Shown here one piece after another: positions 1 to 8,646 of a stretch of 64,000 nt of DNA. The translations under genes were made by a program, and so were the position numbers. Numbering within the stretch: the stretch's first letter is position 1; each line of letters opens with the position of its first letter. The DNA comes from CAYSWH01 sp964434775 (lineage in GTDB: Bacteria; Patescibacteriota; JACMRA01), in NCBI GenBank assembly GCA_964434775.1, contig CAYSWH010000005.1:5416-69415 (forward strand), given 5' to 3'. The notes beneath the pieces are model-generated. The model saw only the letters and a list, made by a program, of their open reading frames with translations. It was not told the origin of the DNA and ran no database searches.

Positions 1-3
1 TTC

Positions 4-32
4 TTGACCAAACAACGTAATTTTTATAAAAT
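4..32 (+). promoter_or_regulatory. sigma70-type promoter of first DUF4143 gene
   Basis: TTGACC at 4-9 and TAAAAT at 27-32 are separated by 17 bases, with the ATG at 68. The block is repeated at 5163-5225 in front of a deleted copy of the same gene, where the -10 is kept but the -35 is weakened to TTAACC. Confidence 0.6.
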
Positions 33-67
33 ACTACGGTCCACCAGAGTAATTTGCACAAATTAGT

Positions 68-1201
68 ATGTTCATCCAACGTAAATTGCAAAAAATAGTA
101 GAAAACGATCTTGGAAAAGGCAAGGTTATTATCATCTACGGACCTAGGCAAGTAGGCAAAACTACGCTTGTGCGAGAGGTTTTGAAAAATTATCAAGGAA
201 AAGCGGAATATTATTCTTGTGAAGAAGGTGACGTGGTGGAAGCCTTGAGCCGAAATACCTCTGCCGGTATAAAACAGTTTTTTGGAGATAGAGACCTGAT
301 TATCCTAGACGAAGCTCAAAAAATCAAAGACATCGGCACCAAGTTGAAACTCCTAATTGATAATTATCCCCAAACGCAACTGCTCGTCACCGGCTCCTCC
401 AGTTTTGAACTGGCCAATCAAACCAAAGAACCCCTAACCGGCAGAAAGTTTGAATACTTCCTGTTTCCGCTATCAGTCTGGGAATTGCAAGAAACGTTTT
501 CAAATACCGAACTCAAAAGAATGCTCCGCAGTTTTCTAACTTTTGGCAGTTACCCGGAAATTGTCCCACTACCCGAAACAGAGGCCAAAAAAAGACTCAA
601 AGAAATATCCGGTAGTTATCTGTACAAAGACATTTTTTCATTTCAAGAGATAAAAAACCCCGAAGTTCTGAGCAAACTGGTCAAGCTCCTTGCATTGCAA
701 ACCGGGCAAGAAGTTTCTTTTAGCGAACTGGCCAACAAACTTGATGTGAATATTCAAACCATCGAAAGATATATCCGACTCCTGGAAGAGGCCTTTGTTA
801 TTTTCCGGCTACCGGCCTTGAGTCGCAACCAAAGAAAAGAAGTTAGCAAAACTCGCAAAATCTATTTTTACGATTTGGGCGTTCGTAACAGTCTAATAGA
901 TAATTTCAACAACCTTGACCTACGGCTGGATACCGGCAATCTGTTTGAAAATTTCGTAATTTTGGAAAGAATGAAATATCTGGAATATGCTCAGCTGTAT
1001 CGAAGCCGATATTTTTGGCGAACCTATAGTCAAAAAGAAATTGATTACATCGAAGAGTATGACGGCAAGCTAAAAGGTTATGAAATAAAATGGAACCAAA
1101 ACCGCAAAGTTAAGCCACCAAAGCTATTTTTGGAAAGTTACCCCAACTCCACTTTTGAGATTGTAAGCCCCGATAACTGGCTGGATTTTGTGAGTGGGTA
1201 G
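68..1201 (+). CDS. AAA ATPase with DUF4143 domain
   Basis: Stand-alone P-loop ATPase of the AAA_14/DUF4143 family, 377 residues, the usual length. Walker A is GPRQVGKT at residues 25-32 and Walker B LIILDEAQ at about 77-84. The C-terminal third carries the DUF4143 nuclease-like block with EIDYI and GYEIKW (an E-D-ExK-like arrangement). A winged-helix-like linker lies around residues 215-250. The cellular role of this family is not established; it is common in accessory DNA of CPR bacteria and archaea. It stands alone with its own promoter at 4-32. A second member lies at 6624, and a 30-codon deletion remnant of this very gene lies at 5226. Confidence 0.88.
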   Translation: MFIQRKLQKIVENDLGKGKVIIIYGPRQVGKTTLVREVLKNYQGKAEYYSCEEGDVVEALSRNTSAGIKQFFGDRDLIILDEAQKIKDIGTKLKLLIDNYPQTQLLVTGSSSFELANQTKEPLTGRKFEYFLFPLSVWELQETFSNTELKRMLRSFLTFGSYPEIVPLPETEAKKRLKEISGSYLYKDIFSFQEIKNPEVLSKLVKLLALQTGQEVSFSELANKLDVNIQTIERYIRLLEEAFVIFRLPALSRNQRKEVSKTRKIYFYDLGVRNSLIDNFNNLDLRLDTGNLFENFVILERMKYLEYAQLYRSRYFWRTYSQKEIDYIEEYDGKLKGYEIKWNQNRKVKPPKLFLESYPNSTFEIVSPDNWLDFVSG

Positions 1202-1428
1202 TAGAATTTATGGCAGGGTTACCCGATGCTTTGAAGATTACTACAAAATTTACAGTGAGTCGTTGAATCATAATCCAACTATTTAGTGGTTAGTTAGTAA
1301 GTGTTGGATAGCCTTGCCCGGGCTTTGTCTATCTATGAATGATTTATCTAAACTCAATTTTGATTCCAATCTATTTGCACTCACACCTTTACCTTCACAA
1401 TACCTAAAAACTTAGATATACTTAATCT

Positions 1429-1593
1429 ATGGCCAACTTAACCAACCAACAAAAAATCAGAAAGATCAATCAAGTTATGGCTGATTACCGAAAAAAAAAT
1501 GAAAGCTTTGAGAATGAAAAGAAACCAAATGGTCCGAAAAATACGTGCAGTCCGTGGTTAACCACAAAGTTAACAAAATTACTAATTTCATAA
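1429..1593 (+). CDS. small basic protein upstream of ART-like gene
   Basis: Open frame of 54 codons starting at ATG 1429 and ending 7 bases before the ATG at 1601, so it could be translated with the following gene. The product is Lys/Asn-rich with an amphipathic N-terminal half (QQKIRKINQVMADYRKKNE) and has no signal peptide. I recognise no family. It may be a small partner of the large gene or chance coding; the close spacing is the only support. Confidence 0.3.
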   Translation: MANLTNQQKIRKINQVMADYRKKNESFENEKKPNGPKNTCSPWLTTKLTKLLIS

Positions 1594-1600
1594 AAAGTTT

Positions 1601-3619
1601 ATGAGCACCGAATCAGCAGCTGTAGAGCAACAAGTTGGTCCTAGTGCTGAAGATTGGGAGCAAGGGGTGGTTAACGGAGAATTTCCAGCATCAACTGAGC
1701 AGTTGAGAGAATTATTCAATCAGACTGTTGCCAAAGAGCAACAAGCATATACTAGGGAAAGTAATAATGTTTCTGCAGCAACTCTTGAATCTATGGAGGT
1801 TAAGGGTCTTACTCCTGAACAAATAAATCAAATCGCCTATGGATTAAATCAAATGAATGCTGAACTAGATGATGAAGCTCAGCAGATTGCTGAGGAGACT
1901 CAAGAACAGATTGAGGCGGTTGTTGGAGGGGTGGGAGAGAAAGAGATTACCCCAACTTCCATTTTAGAAGATCCAGATTACTTAGTTCTAGCTGGCTCTG
2001 CAAGTAAAAGTGCTGCCCTAGCTAACGCTAATCCAATAGTTGGAGCCAACAGTCATCGAGACGTCATGATTAGAGAAAGAGTTGAACACGTTGGTGCCTT
2101 ACAAGAATTTGCAAAAACTCACCATGACAAAGTTCAGCAATATCTATCTCGCCTTGATGTAGCAACAGGTGAAGAGAAAATTGTGTTAGAAGAGCTAGTT
2201 CGTGCGATTCAACTAGGTAAAGAAAAAGAGGCTAGAATGGCTGCCAATGAAAAAGCTGAGAGAAAACGAAAAGAGCGTGAATCAACAAGACTAGAGTATA
2301 ACGAAATCTTCAAAAGTTTCATGAATGATCCGGTTGATGGTCTAAACGCTCGAATCTGGCGAGGTGTGCCTAGAGAAGAAAGTTTGACTGGTCATCAATA
2401 TGATGAGAAAAAGGCGATTATATACCCACAAATGATTAGGGAATTCGCTCAGAAGCATCCTGATGTTTGGGCAAAATATCAAGGGCAAATGGGTGGTGAC
2501 TCGTTTGTAGTTCAGGCCATGGGAGGTCAACCCAACGTACCAATATTTGGGTCATATGGTTCTACCCCTTCTTTGCAAAGATTGCAAAACTTACACCAGA
2601 GGCAGTCAGAGCAAACTGGAGATACTCAGGCAGATACGTCAACAAAATTAGAAAGAGGCGTAACTCAGGATGCTCAATTTCTCCTTGGTTTTATCGAAAC
2701 CTTTGTGACACAAATGGACGTTCAAACTCAGTCACTCAGCATTGATGTCTTAAATGGAGTTCGCAATTCTGCACAAATACCAACAAACCTCAAAACAGAA
2801 TTACTTAGTCATTTTGACCAGGAAGGTGGACTCCAAACTTCGCCTGAACAAGTCTCAATGACCGTTTCCAAAATCAAAGAACAACTTCAATCTGGCTCAC
2901 CATCCATAACAACAGCAACTCAATCGATGGAACCTCAAACGCCGGAAAGAGTACATCCTCCTGGACAGACTCAGTCAGGTTTTACTCAAGCCATGGCTGA
3001 GGTTCCAGGTGGTGGAGCAGTTGAACCCACAGGCCAACAACAACAAGGTCCTGAATCCAGATTAAGTCAACCTGAGCAAGTGGTTGTACAAAAACTAAAA
3101 GAGTGTGGATTGGAGGTTTTGGTAGATGAAGATAGATCAAACTTAGACTTCCCAAGAGTTATTCTTGTCAATAATCAAACAGAAACAGGTCAGGAGAAAG
3201 AACCTACGATTAGGATTTATAGAGGTATTAATAATATTACGCAAGCAACAGGTCAGATACCATATGCCATGAGAGCAATGGAAGAGTTTGGAAAAGTCAA
3301 GGAGATTCCTGAAGTTGAATCGCTGGTTAATGAACTAGCCAATAATCCCACTTACGAAAATCTGATGAAATATTTTGAAGCCATAAAACCCCACTTAAAC
3401 GAGAATCAGGTTGCAAACATGGAAAGAGATATTGAGAAGGTGGAAAATTACTTGATACAAGGATATAGTGTCCGACAGTCTTTGATTGACTTGCAAACAC
3501 GCCGAATGGGAGGTGTGGCCGACATTGGGATTGCACCATACATTTCTGCCAGTACAGATCTAAATGAGGCGGCTGGATATGGAAGCCGATGTACTAGTTA
3601 TAGATATACCAATTTCTAA
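1601..3619 (+). CDS. ADP-ribosyltransferase-like protein, N-terminal part (frameshifted)
   Basis: Large Gln/Glu-rich protein, 672 residues in this frame, without signal peptide or membrane segments. Residues 1-450 are low-complexity and helical with a Lys/Arg-rich coiled segment near 200-225. From about residue 535 it resembles an R-S-E class ADP-ribosyltransferase: IRIYRGI (Arg strand) and, near the end, YISASTD (the STS-type motif). The frame then runs into 14 unrelated residues and stops at 3619. The missing part of the domain continues in the frame of 3564-4817, so this is half of one gene broken by a one-base shift at about 3581-3585. The ART assignment is inferred from motif order, not from a search. 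Confidence 0.6.
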   Translation: MSTESAAVEQQVGPSAEDWEQGVVNGEFPASTEQLRELFNQTVAKEQQAYTRESNNVSAATLESMEVKGLTPEQINQIAYGLNQMNAELDDEAQQIAEETQEQIEAVVGGVGEKEITPTSILEDPDYLVLAGSASKSAALANANPIVGANSHRDVMIRERVEHVGALQEFAKTHHDKVQQYLSRLDVATGEEKIVLEELVRAIQLGKEKEARMAANEKAERKRKERESTRLEYNEIFKSFMNDPVDGLNARIWRGVPREESLTGHQYDEKKAIIYPQMIREFAQKHPDVWAKYQGQMGGDSFVVQAMGGQPNVPIFGSYGSTPSLQRLQNLHQRQSEQTGDTQADTSTKLERGVTQDAQFLLGFIETFVTQMDVQTQSLSIDVLNGVRNSAQIPTNLKTELLSHFDQEGGLQTSPEQVSMTVSKIKEQLQSGSPSITTATQSMEPQTPERVHPPGQTQSGFTQAMAEVPGGGAVEPTGQQQQGPESRLSQPEQVVVQKLKECGLEVLVDEDRSNLDFPRVILVNNQTETGQEKEPTIRIYRGINNITQATGQIPYAMRAMEEFGKVKEIPEVESLVNELANNPTYENLMKYFEAIKPHLNENQVANMERDIEKVENYLIQGYSVRQSLIDLQTRRMGGVADIGIAPYISASTDLNEAAGYGSRCTSYRYTNF

Positions 3620-4817
3620 TCTTGAAGGAGCTAGAACTGCTGAAGAAATTCAGCGAGGAGTGGAGGTAATGATTAAAGGAAAATTGGATCCAAAGTATAT
3701 TACCGCTGTTATACCAGCCCCGCCTAAGGTTAGTCAAGAAAATAGGAAACCTGAAGTTAAAGCAAATTTACAGGCAGCTATCCAAAGAGTTAACACACTT
3801 ACCGGAAAAGATGGACTTCCCAGTCAGGAACTATCTGAGCAATTACCCCAAAGACAAGAGGCTCAACGCCAGTTCGATTCGGAGCGTATTGCAGGCGAGG
3901 CCGAACAAATTCTAGAAACTCGAGCACTGAAGTTGGTTGAAAGGTTCACCAGACTAGACCCTAGGTTGAATATTGATTTAGACTACGAACGCCAGGTAGC
4001 AGCCCATAAAAATCTAGATATATATACCCATATCAAACAAATAGTCTATGACCACTATGCCAATCATTTTGTCATGCTAAGGCGTTATGATGATAGTTTC
4101 GATCGAAATAGTGTTGACGAGTCAATGCTAATAGAAATGAATAGAACGTTAAAAAATATGGAAGATAGAATACCACTGGACAGAATACCACTAGATTATC
4201 CAGATCGATACTCTGGTAATCGAGAAACTCATCGAATTTATAAAGAGCAAGCTAGGCAAGCAATAGTTAATATTTTAAATAATTTTCACAATCAAACCTT
4301 TTTAAAAAGTCCTGAATTTGCTCAATATGCACAGATCATTAAAAACAGTGAAGACGTCCCTGCAGTTCTAAAAGCTAAGCTTAGTAACAGAAGAACTCAA
4401 AACTCAGAGGCTCTACAAATTTTACAAATGGCGATGAAGTATGTGGTGGATGATTTTACTACTGAAAGCACACTTACATTTAGCAATCAACTCGAAGTCG
4501 CCCGAATAGGAGTAGATTTTAACTCAACAGTCTACGATTTTCCAGGGCAAAATACAAGTCATCTAGATTTAGCCGTTGCAGAGTTAAGAATATACTCGGA
4601 AAAATACTCTCCAGTTAACGCAAAGGCTGCTTGCTCTTTATTGGCAGCGGCAGCAATGTCAGAACAAGGGTTAGTTGAACCTTCAAGGGTACAAGCATTG
4701 TGGAATAAGTTCAAGAATCCATCGATGATTGGAGGCGAACCATGGACTTCGGAAATAGAGGAAGTTATTGGAGAAATTGAGAGCCGAAATCCTTTTGGAG
4801 TAAATGTTGCCGACTAA
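3564..4817 (+). CDS. ADP-ribosyltransferase-like protein, C-terminal part (frameshifted)
   Basis: This frame picks up where the 1601 gene loses it. From about 3586 it reads ADVLVIDIPISNLEGA, then RGVEVMIKGKLDPKYITAVI, which fits the last strands of an ART domain where a glutamate precedes a G-x-(I/L)-x-P-xx-I ending. Deleting one A in the GGAAGCC at 3581-3587 fuses both frames into a protein of about 1,070 residues. The rest (residues 60-417) is helical with no family I recognise. The listed start at 3564 is only the first ATG in the frame and probably not a real start. Either a pseudogene, a sequencing indel, or a programmed shift. Confidence 0.55.
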   Translation: MRRLDMEADVLVIDIPISNLEGARTAEEIQRGVEVMIKGKLDPKYITAVIPAPPKVSQENRKPEVKANLQAAIQRVNTLTGKDGLPSQELSEQLPQRQEAQRQFDSERIAGEAEQILETRALKLVERFTRLDPRLNIDLDYERQVAAHKNLDIYTHIKQIVYDHYANHFVMLRRYDDSFDRNSVDESMLIEMNRTLKNMEDRIPLDRIPLDYPDRYSGNRETHRIYKEQARQAIVNILNNFHNQTFLKSPEFAQYAQIIKNSEDVPAVLKAKLSNRRTQNSEALQILQMAMKYVVDDFTTESTLTFSNQLEVARIGVDFNSTVYDFPGQNTSHLDLAVAELRIYSEKYSPVNAKAACSLLAAAAMSEQGLVEPSRVQALWNKFKNPSMIGGEPWTSEIEEVIGEIESRNPFGVNVAD

Positions 4818-5162
4818 GTTGCATCATAAAAATTTTAATCTTCAACCTTGAGGACTTTCAAACCCCAGCAACACCTAGGGTTTTCGGCGTGGGTCTAGTT
4901 TATCAGTTTCTCTAGGCCAAAAGAAAACACAAAAGGGAGAATTATAGTCAACACAAACTTGGACAGTCCCCTTCCAAGGAGGTGGCTTGCCGTAGGGAAT
5001 TTGGGGTATTGAATTACGAAAGAATGTCTAGGTTTAGTAAGGCTTGGCTATATCTCACAGCAATATTTTTACAAAGGGTTTTCCCGAAAAAAACAGTAAT
5101 TTCACACAAAAACGTCTTCGTAGAAGCAATGTGATAAATGGGATTCACTGTCAACATAATTT
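4818..5162. other. gene-free stretch with a short dispersed-repeat fragment
   Basis: No credible gene. Bases 5025-5055 (TGTCTAGGTTTAGTAAGG followed by GGCTATATCTC) match the ends of the longer repeats at 15158-15186 and 17446-17475. The remainder has no recognisable structure. Confidence 0.5.
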
Positions 5163-5330
5163 AACCAAACAACGTAATTTTTGGTAAAATACTACAGTTG
5201 ACCAGAGTAATTTGCATAAATTAGTATGTTTATCCAACGTAAATTGCAAAAATGTTACCCAAATTCCACTTTTGAGATTGTAAGCTCCGATAACTGGCTA
5301 GATTTTGTGAGTGGGTAGAATTTATACAGA
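5163..5330 (+). pseudogene. internally deleted copy of the DUF4143 gene
   Basis: Bases 5163-5253 repeat the promoter and first nine codons of the 68-1201 gene. From 5255 the sequence jumps to its last 20 codons and beyond (to about 5330), with a few substitutions. About 1.05 kb is missing. The join is in frame: ATG at 5226, TAG at 5316-5318, giving 30 codons that begin MFIQRKLQK and end in DNWLDFVSG. This is a deletion derivative of a duplicated copy, not a functional ATPase. Confidence 0.85.
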
Positions 5331-5352
5331 CGTAATGGTTGTATATTTTAGC

Positions 5353-5973
5353 TCATGAAATAATGAGTTCCATCAAAACCTTTATCCCAAATAAAATCAA
5401 AAAGATTCCACCTAGTCGAGTGATTAGAGTAATGTGCTTTGGCAGAAGTTTACTTTTAAAACTAGCAGTGATAGTTGTTAAAATAAGCCACCATACTACC
5501 GAACCCAAAAATACTCCTAGCACAACAATTGCACCCGACCAAAAGTCCGGTTTTTCCGTGCTAATTCCCACACCCAAGAAAATTGTGGCAAAAGCCAGAA
5601 TGGTTGTGGGACTGCTGAGCGTGAGAAGGTAAATTTTTACAAGATCAAATATTTCCGATTTAGATTCAAGCTCTTTAGCTTCCTTTTCAGTTTTATCTTT
5701 GAAAAAAGTATAACCCAGATAGATGATAAAAATACCTCCAAACAATTTGAGTGGAAATTCGTAACTAAGCAAAAACCGACTAATCGTAGTTAGACCTAGT
5801 GTAGCCACGAGTCCATATGTAGCGTCAGCTAAGGCAATGGACACCCCACTTAATAACCCAACTAACCAACTTCGAGACAAGGTTTTTTCGATACACATAA
5901 GAGCCATAGGACCAATAGGCATGGCGATGGAAAAACCGATAATAAAACCATGGATTAAAACATCGTAAGACAT
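5353..5973 (-). CDS. LysE/RhtB-family amino-acid exporter
   Basis: Polytopic membrane protein of about 206 residues, the usual size for LysE/RhtB exporters, with about six hydrophobic segments. The N-terminal IHGFIIGFSIAMPIGPMAL carries the family's conserved G-x-x-x-G-(P)-G-P motif region. It would export an amino acid or derivative; the substrate cannot be told. I chose the ATG at 5973 (MSYDVL) rather than 6009 or 5994 because the hydrophobic core begins directly after it and the earlier starts overlap or abut the terminator-like hairpin at 5996-6018. A fragment of the 3' end of a related gene lies at 15183-15287. Confidence 0.82.
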   Translation of the reverse strand: MSYDVLIHGFIIGFSIAMPIGPMALMCIEKTLSRSWLVGLLSGVSIALADATYGLVATLGLTTISRFLLSYEFPLKLFGGIFIIYLGYTFFKDKTEKEAKELESKSEIFDLVKIYLLTLSSPTTILAFATIFLGVGISTEKPDFWSGAIVVLGVFLGSVVWWLILTTITASFKSKLLPKHITLITRLGGIFLILFGIKVLMELIIS

Positions 5974-5995
5974 AATACAAAAAAAATTAGACATG

Positions 5996-6018
5996 AAAAA
6001 ATCCCCCAAATTGGGGGA
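5996..6018 (-). terminator. terminator-like hairpin ahead of LysE gene
   Basis: On the minus strand TCCCCC and GGGGGA arms at 6018-6002 are followed by a run of six T. No gene lies directly upstream on that strand, and lysE starts about 25 bases later, so it could act as an attenuator or just be relic sequence. Confidence 0.5.
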
Positions 6019-6566
6019 GCTGATGAAAACAGAAGTGAAATGCGACTTAACTACACCAAAACTCTACCCCGGCAAATCCGAGAAAGATCATTTTGGTTAT
6101 TAAATAGTTTGATTGTTGAAAACATAATACTTCTTAGGAAGAAGAAATAACATATTATGAGAGTATGGTCAATTAAATGTACCCGTCCACCACTCTTGGC
6201 ACAATGGGTAGTGTTGATTTGCTTTATCAAACAAATCTTAGCGGAAGTCTCTGCTTTCCATTTTCCAAGAAAATGAATTTCAATTTGCAACACAGCCCTT
6301 GCAGTTCCAAGATAGTGCAAAATTGAGAATGCAAAATGCAAAAAATTTCCTTCTCGAGAGATAGACACCAAAGGTAGACGGAGTGTTTTTTCTCCTTAAA
6401 TTAAAATTGTAAAATTCGGAGAGTCCATCACGGATCACCATTGCCAAACCCGACAAGCAGTAGAGGAGGGCTGGCCGTTCCATTGGTGGAAAAACATCAG
6501 GATCAAAAATTCGTAGTCTCCGCTTTCGCCCTGGTAGAGTGGGTGTTTGGGGTTTAGAATCTAAAC
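6019..6566. other. gene-free stretch with REP relics
   Basis: No credible gene on either strand; the open frames at 6051-6371 and 6280-6483 on the minus strand lack family features. Contains a degenerate REP-like unit at 6238-6263 (TTAGCGGAAG...CTTTCC) and the repeat at 6460-6551. Confidence 0.5.
6460..6551. repeat. 90-bp dispersed repeat, copy 1
   Basis: Starts with GTAG and a degenerate hairpin, then CCATTGGTGGAAAAACATCA and further sequence that matches 8647-8740 over about 90 bases with scattered substitutions. The 8647 copy starts with an intact REP hairpin, so this looks like an older copy of a REP plus its 3' flank. Confidence 0.7.
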
Positions 6567-6595
6567 TTGACTAAATTAACAGTAGCTGTTAGAAT
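6567..6595 (+). promoter_or_regulatory. promoter of second DUF4143 gene
   Basis: TTGACT at 6567-6572, 17-base spacer, TAGAAT at 6590-6595. Two palindromes cover the -10 and the start site (6576-6592, 6597-6615). Confidence 0.7.
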
Positions 6596-6615
6596 ATTTA
6601 ACATAAGTTGTTAAA
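6576..6615. promoter_or_regulatory. tandem palindromic operators
   Basis: TTAACA-GTAGC-TGTTAG at 6576-6592 (one mismatch) and a perfect TTTAACA-TAAGT-TGTTAAA at 6597-6615. Both have 5-base centres and their centres are 22 bases apart, two helical turns. They overlap the promoter of the gene at 6624 and look like a cooperative repressor site. The regulator is unknown. Confidence 0.6.
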
Positions 6616-6623
6616 ATTAGTAT

Positions 6624-7862
6624 ATGAGTCAAAATTTAGCTAGAAATATAAATGAAGATTTAATCTTGAATATCCAAAACACTCCTGTCACTCTTCTCAA
6701 TGGAGTGCGTCAAAGTGGTAAAAGCACCCTTTTAAAAGAACTGCAAAAACAAAAAATTGTAAGTGAATATATCACTTTAGATAGCCTGGAAACTCAAGCT
6801 CTACTTTCAGAATCTCCAGAAAAATATTTAGAAAGTCTGCCAACTGGAACTGCTATTGATGAAATCCAAAGGATGCCAGAGGTTTTTTTAAGCATCAAAA
6901 AAGTAGTAGATGAAAACCGCATGCCTGGCAGGTTTATTTTGAGTGGTTCTGCAAATGTTTTAGCTCTACCAAAACTGGCTGACTCTTTAGCTGGACGGAT
7001 GCAGATCAATACTCTTTACCCTCTATCTTCTGGTGAAAAAAATGGAATTAAAGAAAACTTTATCGACTGGGCTTTTAATTCAAGTTCAACTTTAAAAAGG
7101 GAAAAATCTGAAAAATTAGATTGGGAGGAAATGGTTTTAAATACTGGGTTCCCTGAAACTTATAAATCTAGTGGAACGGTTTTAGAAAATTGGTATCAAG
7201 CCTTTGAAACTACTTTGATTCAAAAAGATATAAGAGAATTAAGCGACATTGAAAAACTTGGCTATATTCCTAAACTTTTGAGGTTAACTGCTGGCAGAGT
7301 GGCTTCTACGGTTAGTTATTCTGATCTAGCTAGAAGTCTTGAAATCTCCAATATGTCGGTCAAAAGATATTTAGAACTTTTAAAGGCTCTTTATTTAATT
7401 TTGGAAGTACCTGCTTGGAGTGGTAGTTATACCAAAAGACTGACTAAATCACCAAAGATTTTCTTTTTAGATAACGGGTTTTTGGGTTATCAACTAGGTT
7501 TAGATAAAAATTATTTATTAAAAAACAGGGAAGTTTTTGGTAAAATGCTAGAAAACCTGATAGCTACGGAGTTAATTAAACAAGTCTCTTGGAGCGATGC
7601 CAGACCAAAAATTTATCATTTCAGAGAAGTTTCTGGGGAAGAAATTGATTTGATTTTGGAAAACAGACGAGGTGAAATTGTAGCCATTGAAGTAAAATCT
7701 AGTAATAGAATCAAACCAGAATATTTAAAAAACTTAAATAAATTTAAAGAAAAAATGGGGAATAAGGTTATCAAATATATTTTGGTTTATACTGGAGATC
7801 AGGTGGAAGTAGTCGGAGATACTTTGGTTTTGCCAGCCCAGAAGTTGTTTGAGAAATTTTAG
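6624..7862 (+). CDS. AAA ATPase with DUF4143 domain
   Basis: 412 residues, a divergent relative of the gene at 68. Walker A is GVRQSGKS at residues 27-34; Walker B lies in GTAIDEIQRM near residue 75. The C-terminal DUF4143 block has GEEIDLILENRRGEIVAIEV with the following KSS, an E-D-ExK-like pattern. Function unknown for the family. It is the only gene behind a strong promoter with twin operators (6567-6615). The ATG lies 8 bases after the second palindrome with no Shine-Dalgarno sequence, so the mRNA leader must be very short. Confidence 0.87.
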   Translation: MSQNLARNINEDLILNIQNTPVTLLNGVRQSGKSTLLKELQKQKIVSEYITLDSLETQALLSESPEKYLESLPTGTAIDEIQRMPEVFLSIKKVVDENRMPGRFILSGSANVLALPKLADSLAGRMQINTLYPLSSGEKNGIKENFIDWAFNSSSTLKREKSEKLDWEEMVLNTGFPETYKSSGTVLENWYQAFETTLIQKDIRELSDIEKLGYIPKLLRLTAGRVASTVSYSDLARSLEISNMSVKRYLELLKALYLILEVPAWSGSYTKRLTKSPKIFFLDNGFLGYQLGLDKNYLLKNREVFGKMLENLIATELIKQVSWSDARPKIYHFREVSGEEIDLILENRRGEIVAIEVKSSNRIKPEYLKNLNKFKEKMGNKVIKYILVYTGDQVEVVGDTLVLPAQKLFEKF

Positions 7863-7964
7863 TGTTTCAAATCACTTCTAAAAAACTGCATGGGGTTTGG
7901 GGGTTTAGATTCCGTCAAGTTTATCCCAGTTTTGGTAGGTAAAATAATAACTTCACTTGCTCCT

Positions 7965-8573
7965 TCATTTTTTGAATATTTTTGATTTAGGATTAAGTGA
8001 GTCCAAATGCCAATTTAGAGGATTATAAAAAATATATTCTCGAATCCGATCCAAATCTTCTTGATCTCGAATAATATGATCATGAAATGATTTTTGCCAG
8101 ATTGTGTTATATTTTTGAATCAAAGTAGAGGCGATGCCCACATCGCCAACCGCTCCATTACCACCCACAACGCCAATTTCATTACCACAAATAATCTCAT
8201 CTTGTTTGATATAAAAAAGTGTCTTTTTCTTAAAAGCTTTTATAGTATTTCCTAAATTATTCTTATAATTATTAAATCCAATTATTGCATGAAAATGATT
8301 TGGCATAATTACAAATTCATCCAAAATAATATCGTCATAAAATTTTAAACCATCCAACCAAGCTTTTTCTACATATTCCCCGATTATTGTTTTTTGTGGT
8401 TGTGGGGTTTTTGATTCTTGTAAATATGGCGATGAGGGCATCGCCTCTACGATATGGGATAAAATTTGTTTTTTGTCTTGCACACAAATCGTCACAAAAT
8501 ACCAATACCCGCCTTGATATAATTCTCTAAATGGTAATCGGTTTCGTTTTCGAATGAATTTTGGTTTTGGCAT
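7965..8573 (-). CDS. REP-associated tyrosine transposase (RAYT, Y1/HUH)
   Basis: 202-residue Y1_Tnp family protein. The HUH metal site is MPNHFHAII at residues 90-98 and the catalytic tyrosine is probably Y180 in REYIFYNP. RAYTs cut single-stranded DNA at REP hairpins marked by a 5' GTAG. Such hairpins lie directly upstream (8596-8617, 8647-8669) and two more lie inside the gene itself: 8428-8450, read in frame as VEAMPSSP at residues 42-49, and 8125-8147, read as part of VGDVGIAS near residue 145. These two insertions make the protein longer than its core needs and may impair it. Confidence 0.9.
   Translation of the reverse strand: MPKPKFIRKRNRLPFRELYQGGYWYFVTICVQDKKQILSHIVEAMPSSPYLQESKTPQPQKTIIGEYVEKAWLDGLKFYDDIILDEFVIMPNHFHAIIGFNNYKNNLGNTIKAFKKKTLFYIKQDEIICGNEIGVVGGNGAVGDVGIASTLIQKYNTIWQKSFHDHIIRDQEDLDRIREYIFYNPLNWHLDSLNPKSKIFKK
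8125..8147 (-). repeat. REP element inside the RAYT gene
   Basis: On the plus strand: GTAG at 8125-8128, arms GGCGATG (8130-8136) and CATCGCC (8141-8147), loop CCCA. It lies in coding sequence and does not break the frame. Confidence 0.75.
8428..8450 (-). repeat. REP element inside the RAYT gene
   Basis: On the minus strand: GTAG, then arms GGCGATG / CATCGCC with loop CCCT. Identical over all 23 bases to the unit at 12781-12803 in the restriction gene, and translated in the same frame there. Confidence 0.8.
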
Positions 8574-8595
8574 TTTGTCGTAAGTTAATTTTTTG

Positions 8596-8617
8596 GTAGC
8601 GGAAGACCTCCTCTTCC
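8596..8617 (+). repeat. REP element upstream of RAYT
   Basis: GTAG at 8596-8599, one base, arms GGAAGA / TCTTCC with a CCTCC loop. Lies about 20 bases before the RAYT start on the opposite strand. Confidence 0.75.
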
Positions 8618-8646
8618 ATTTTGACCGTACAATTTTATATTCCGTA

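Noticed and set aside
5339..5632. 97-codon plus-strand frame
   Set aside because: It is antisense to the LysE gene, whose membrane-protein features are clear.
6051..6483. Two overlapping minus-strand open frames in the gap before the second DUF4143 gene
   Set aside because: No family features, biased to Cys/Phe/Ile from AT-rich sequence, and they run through REP-type repeats.
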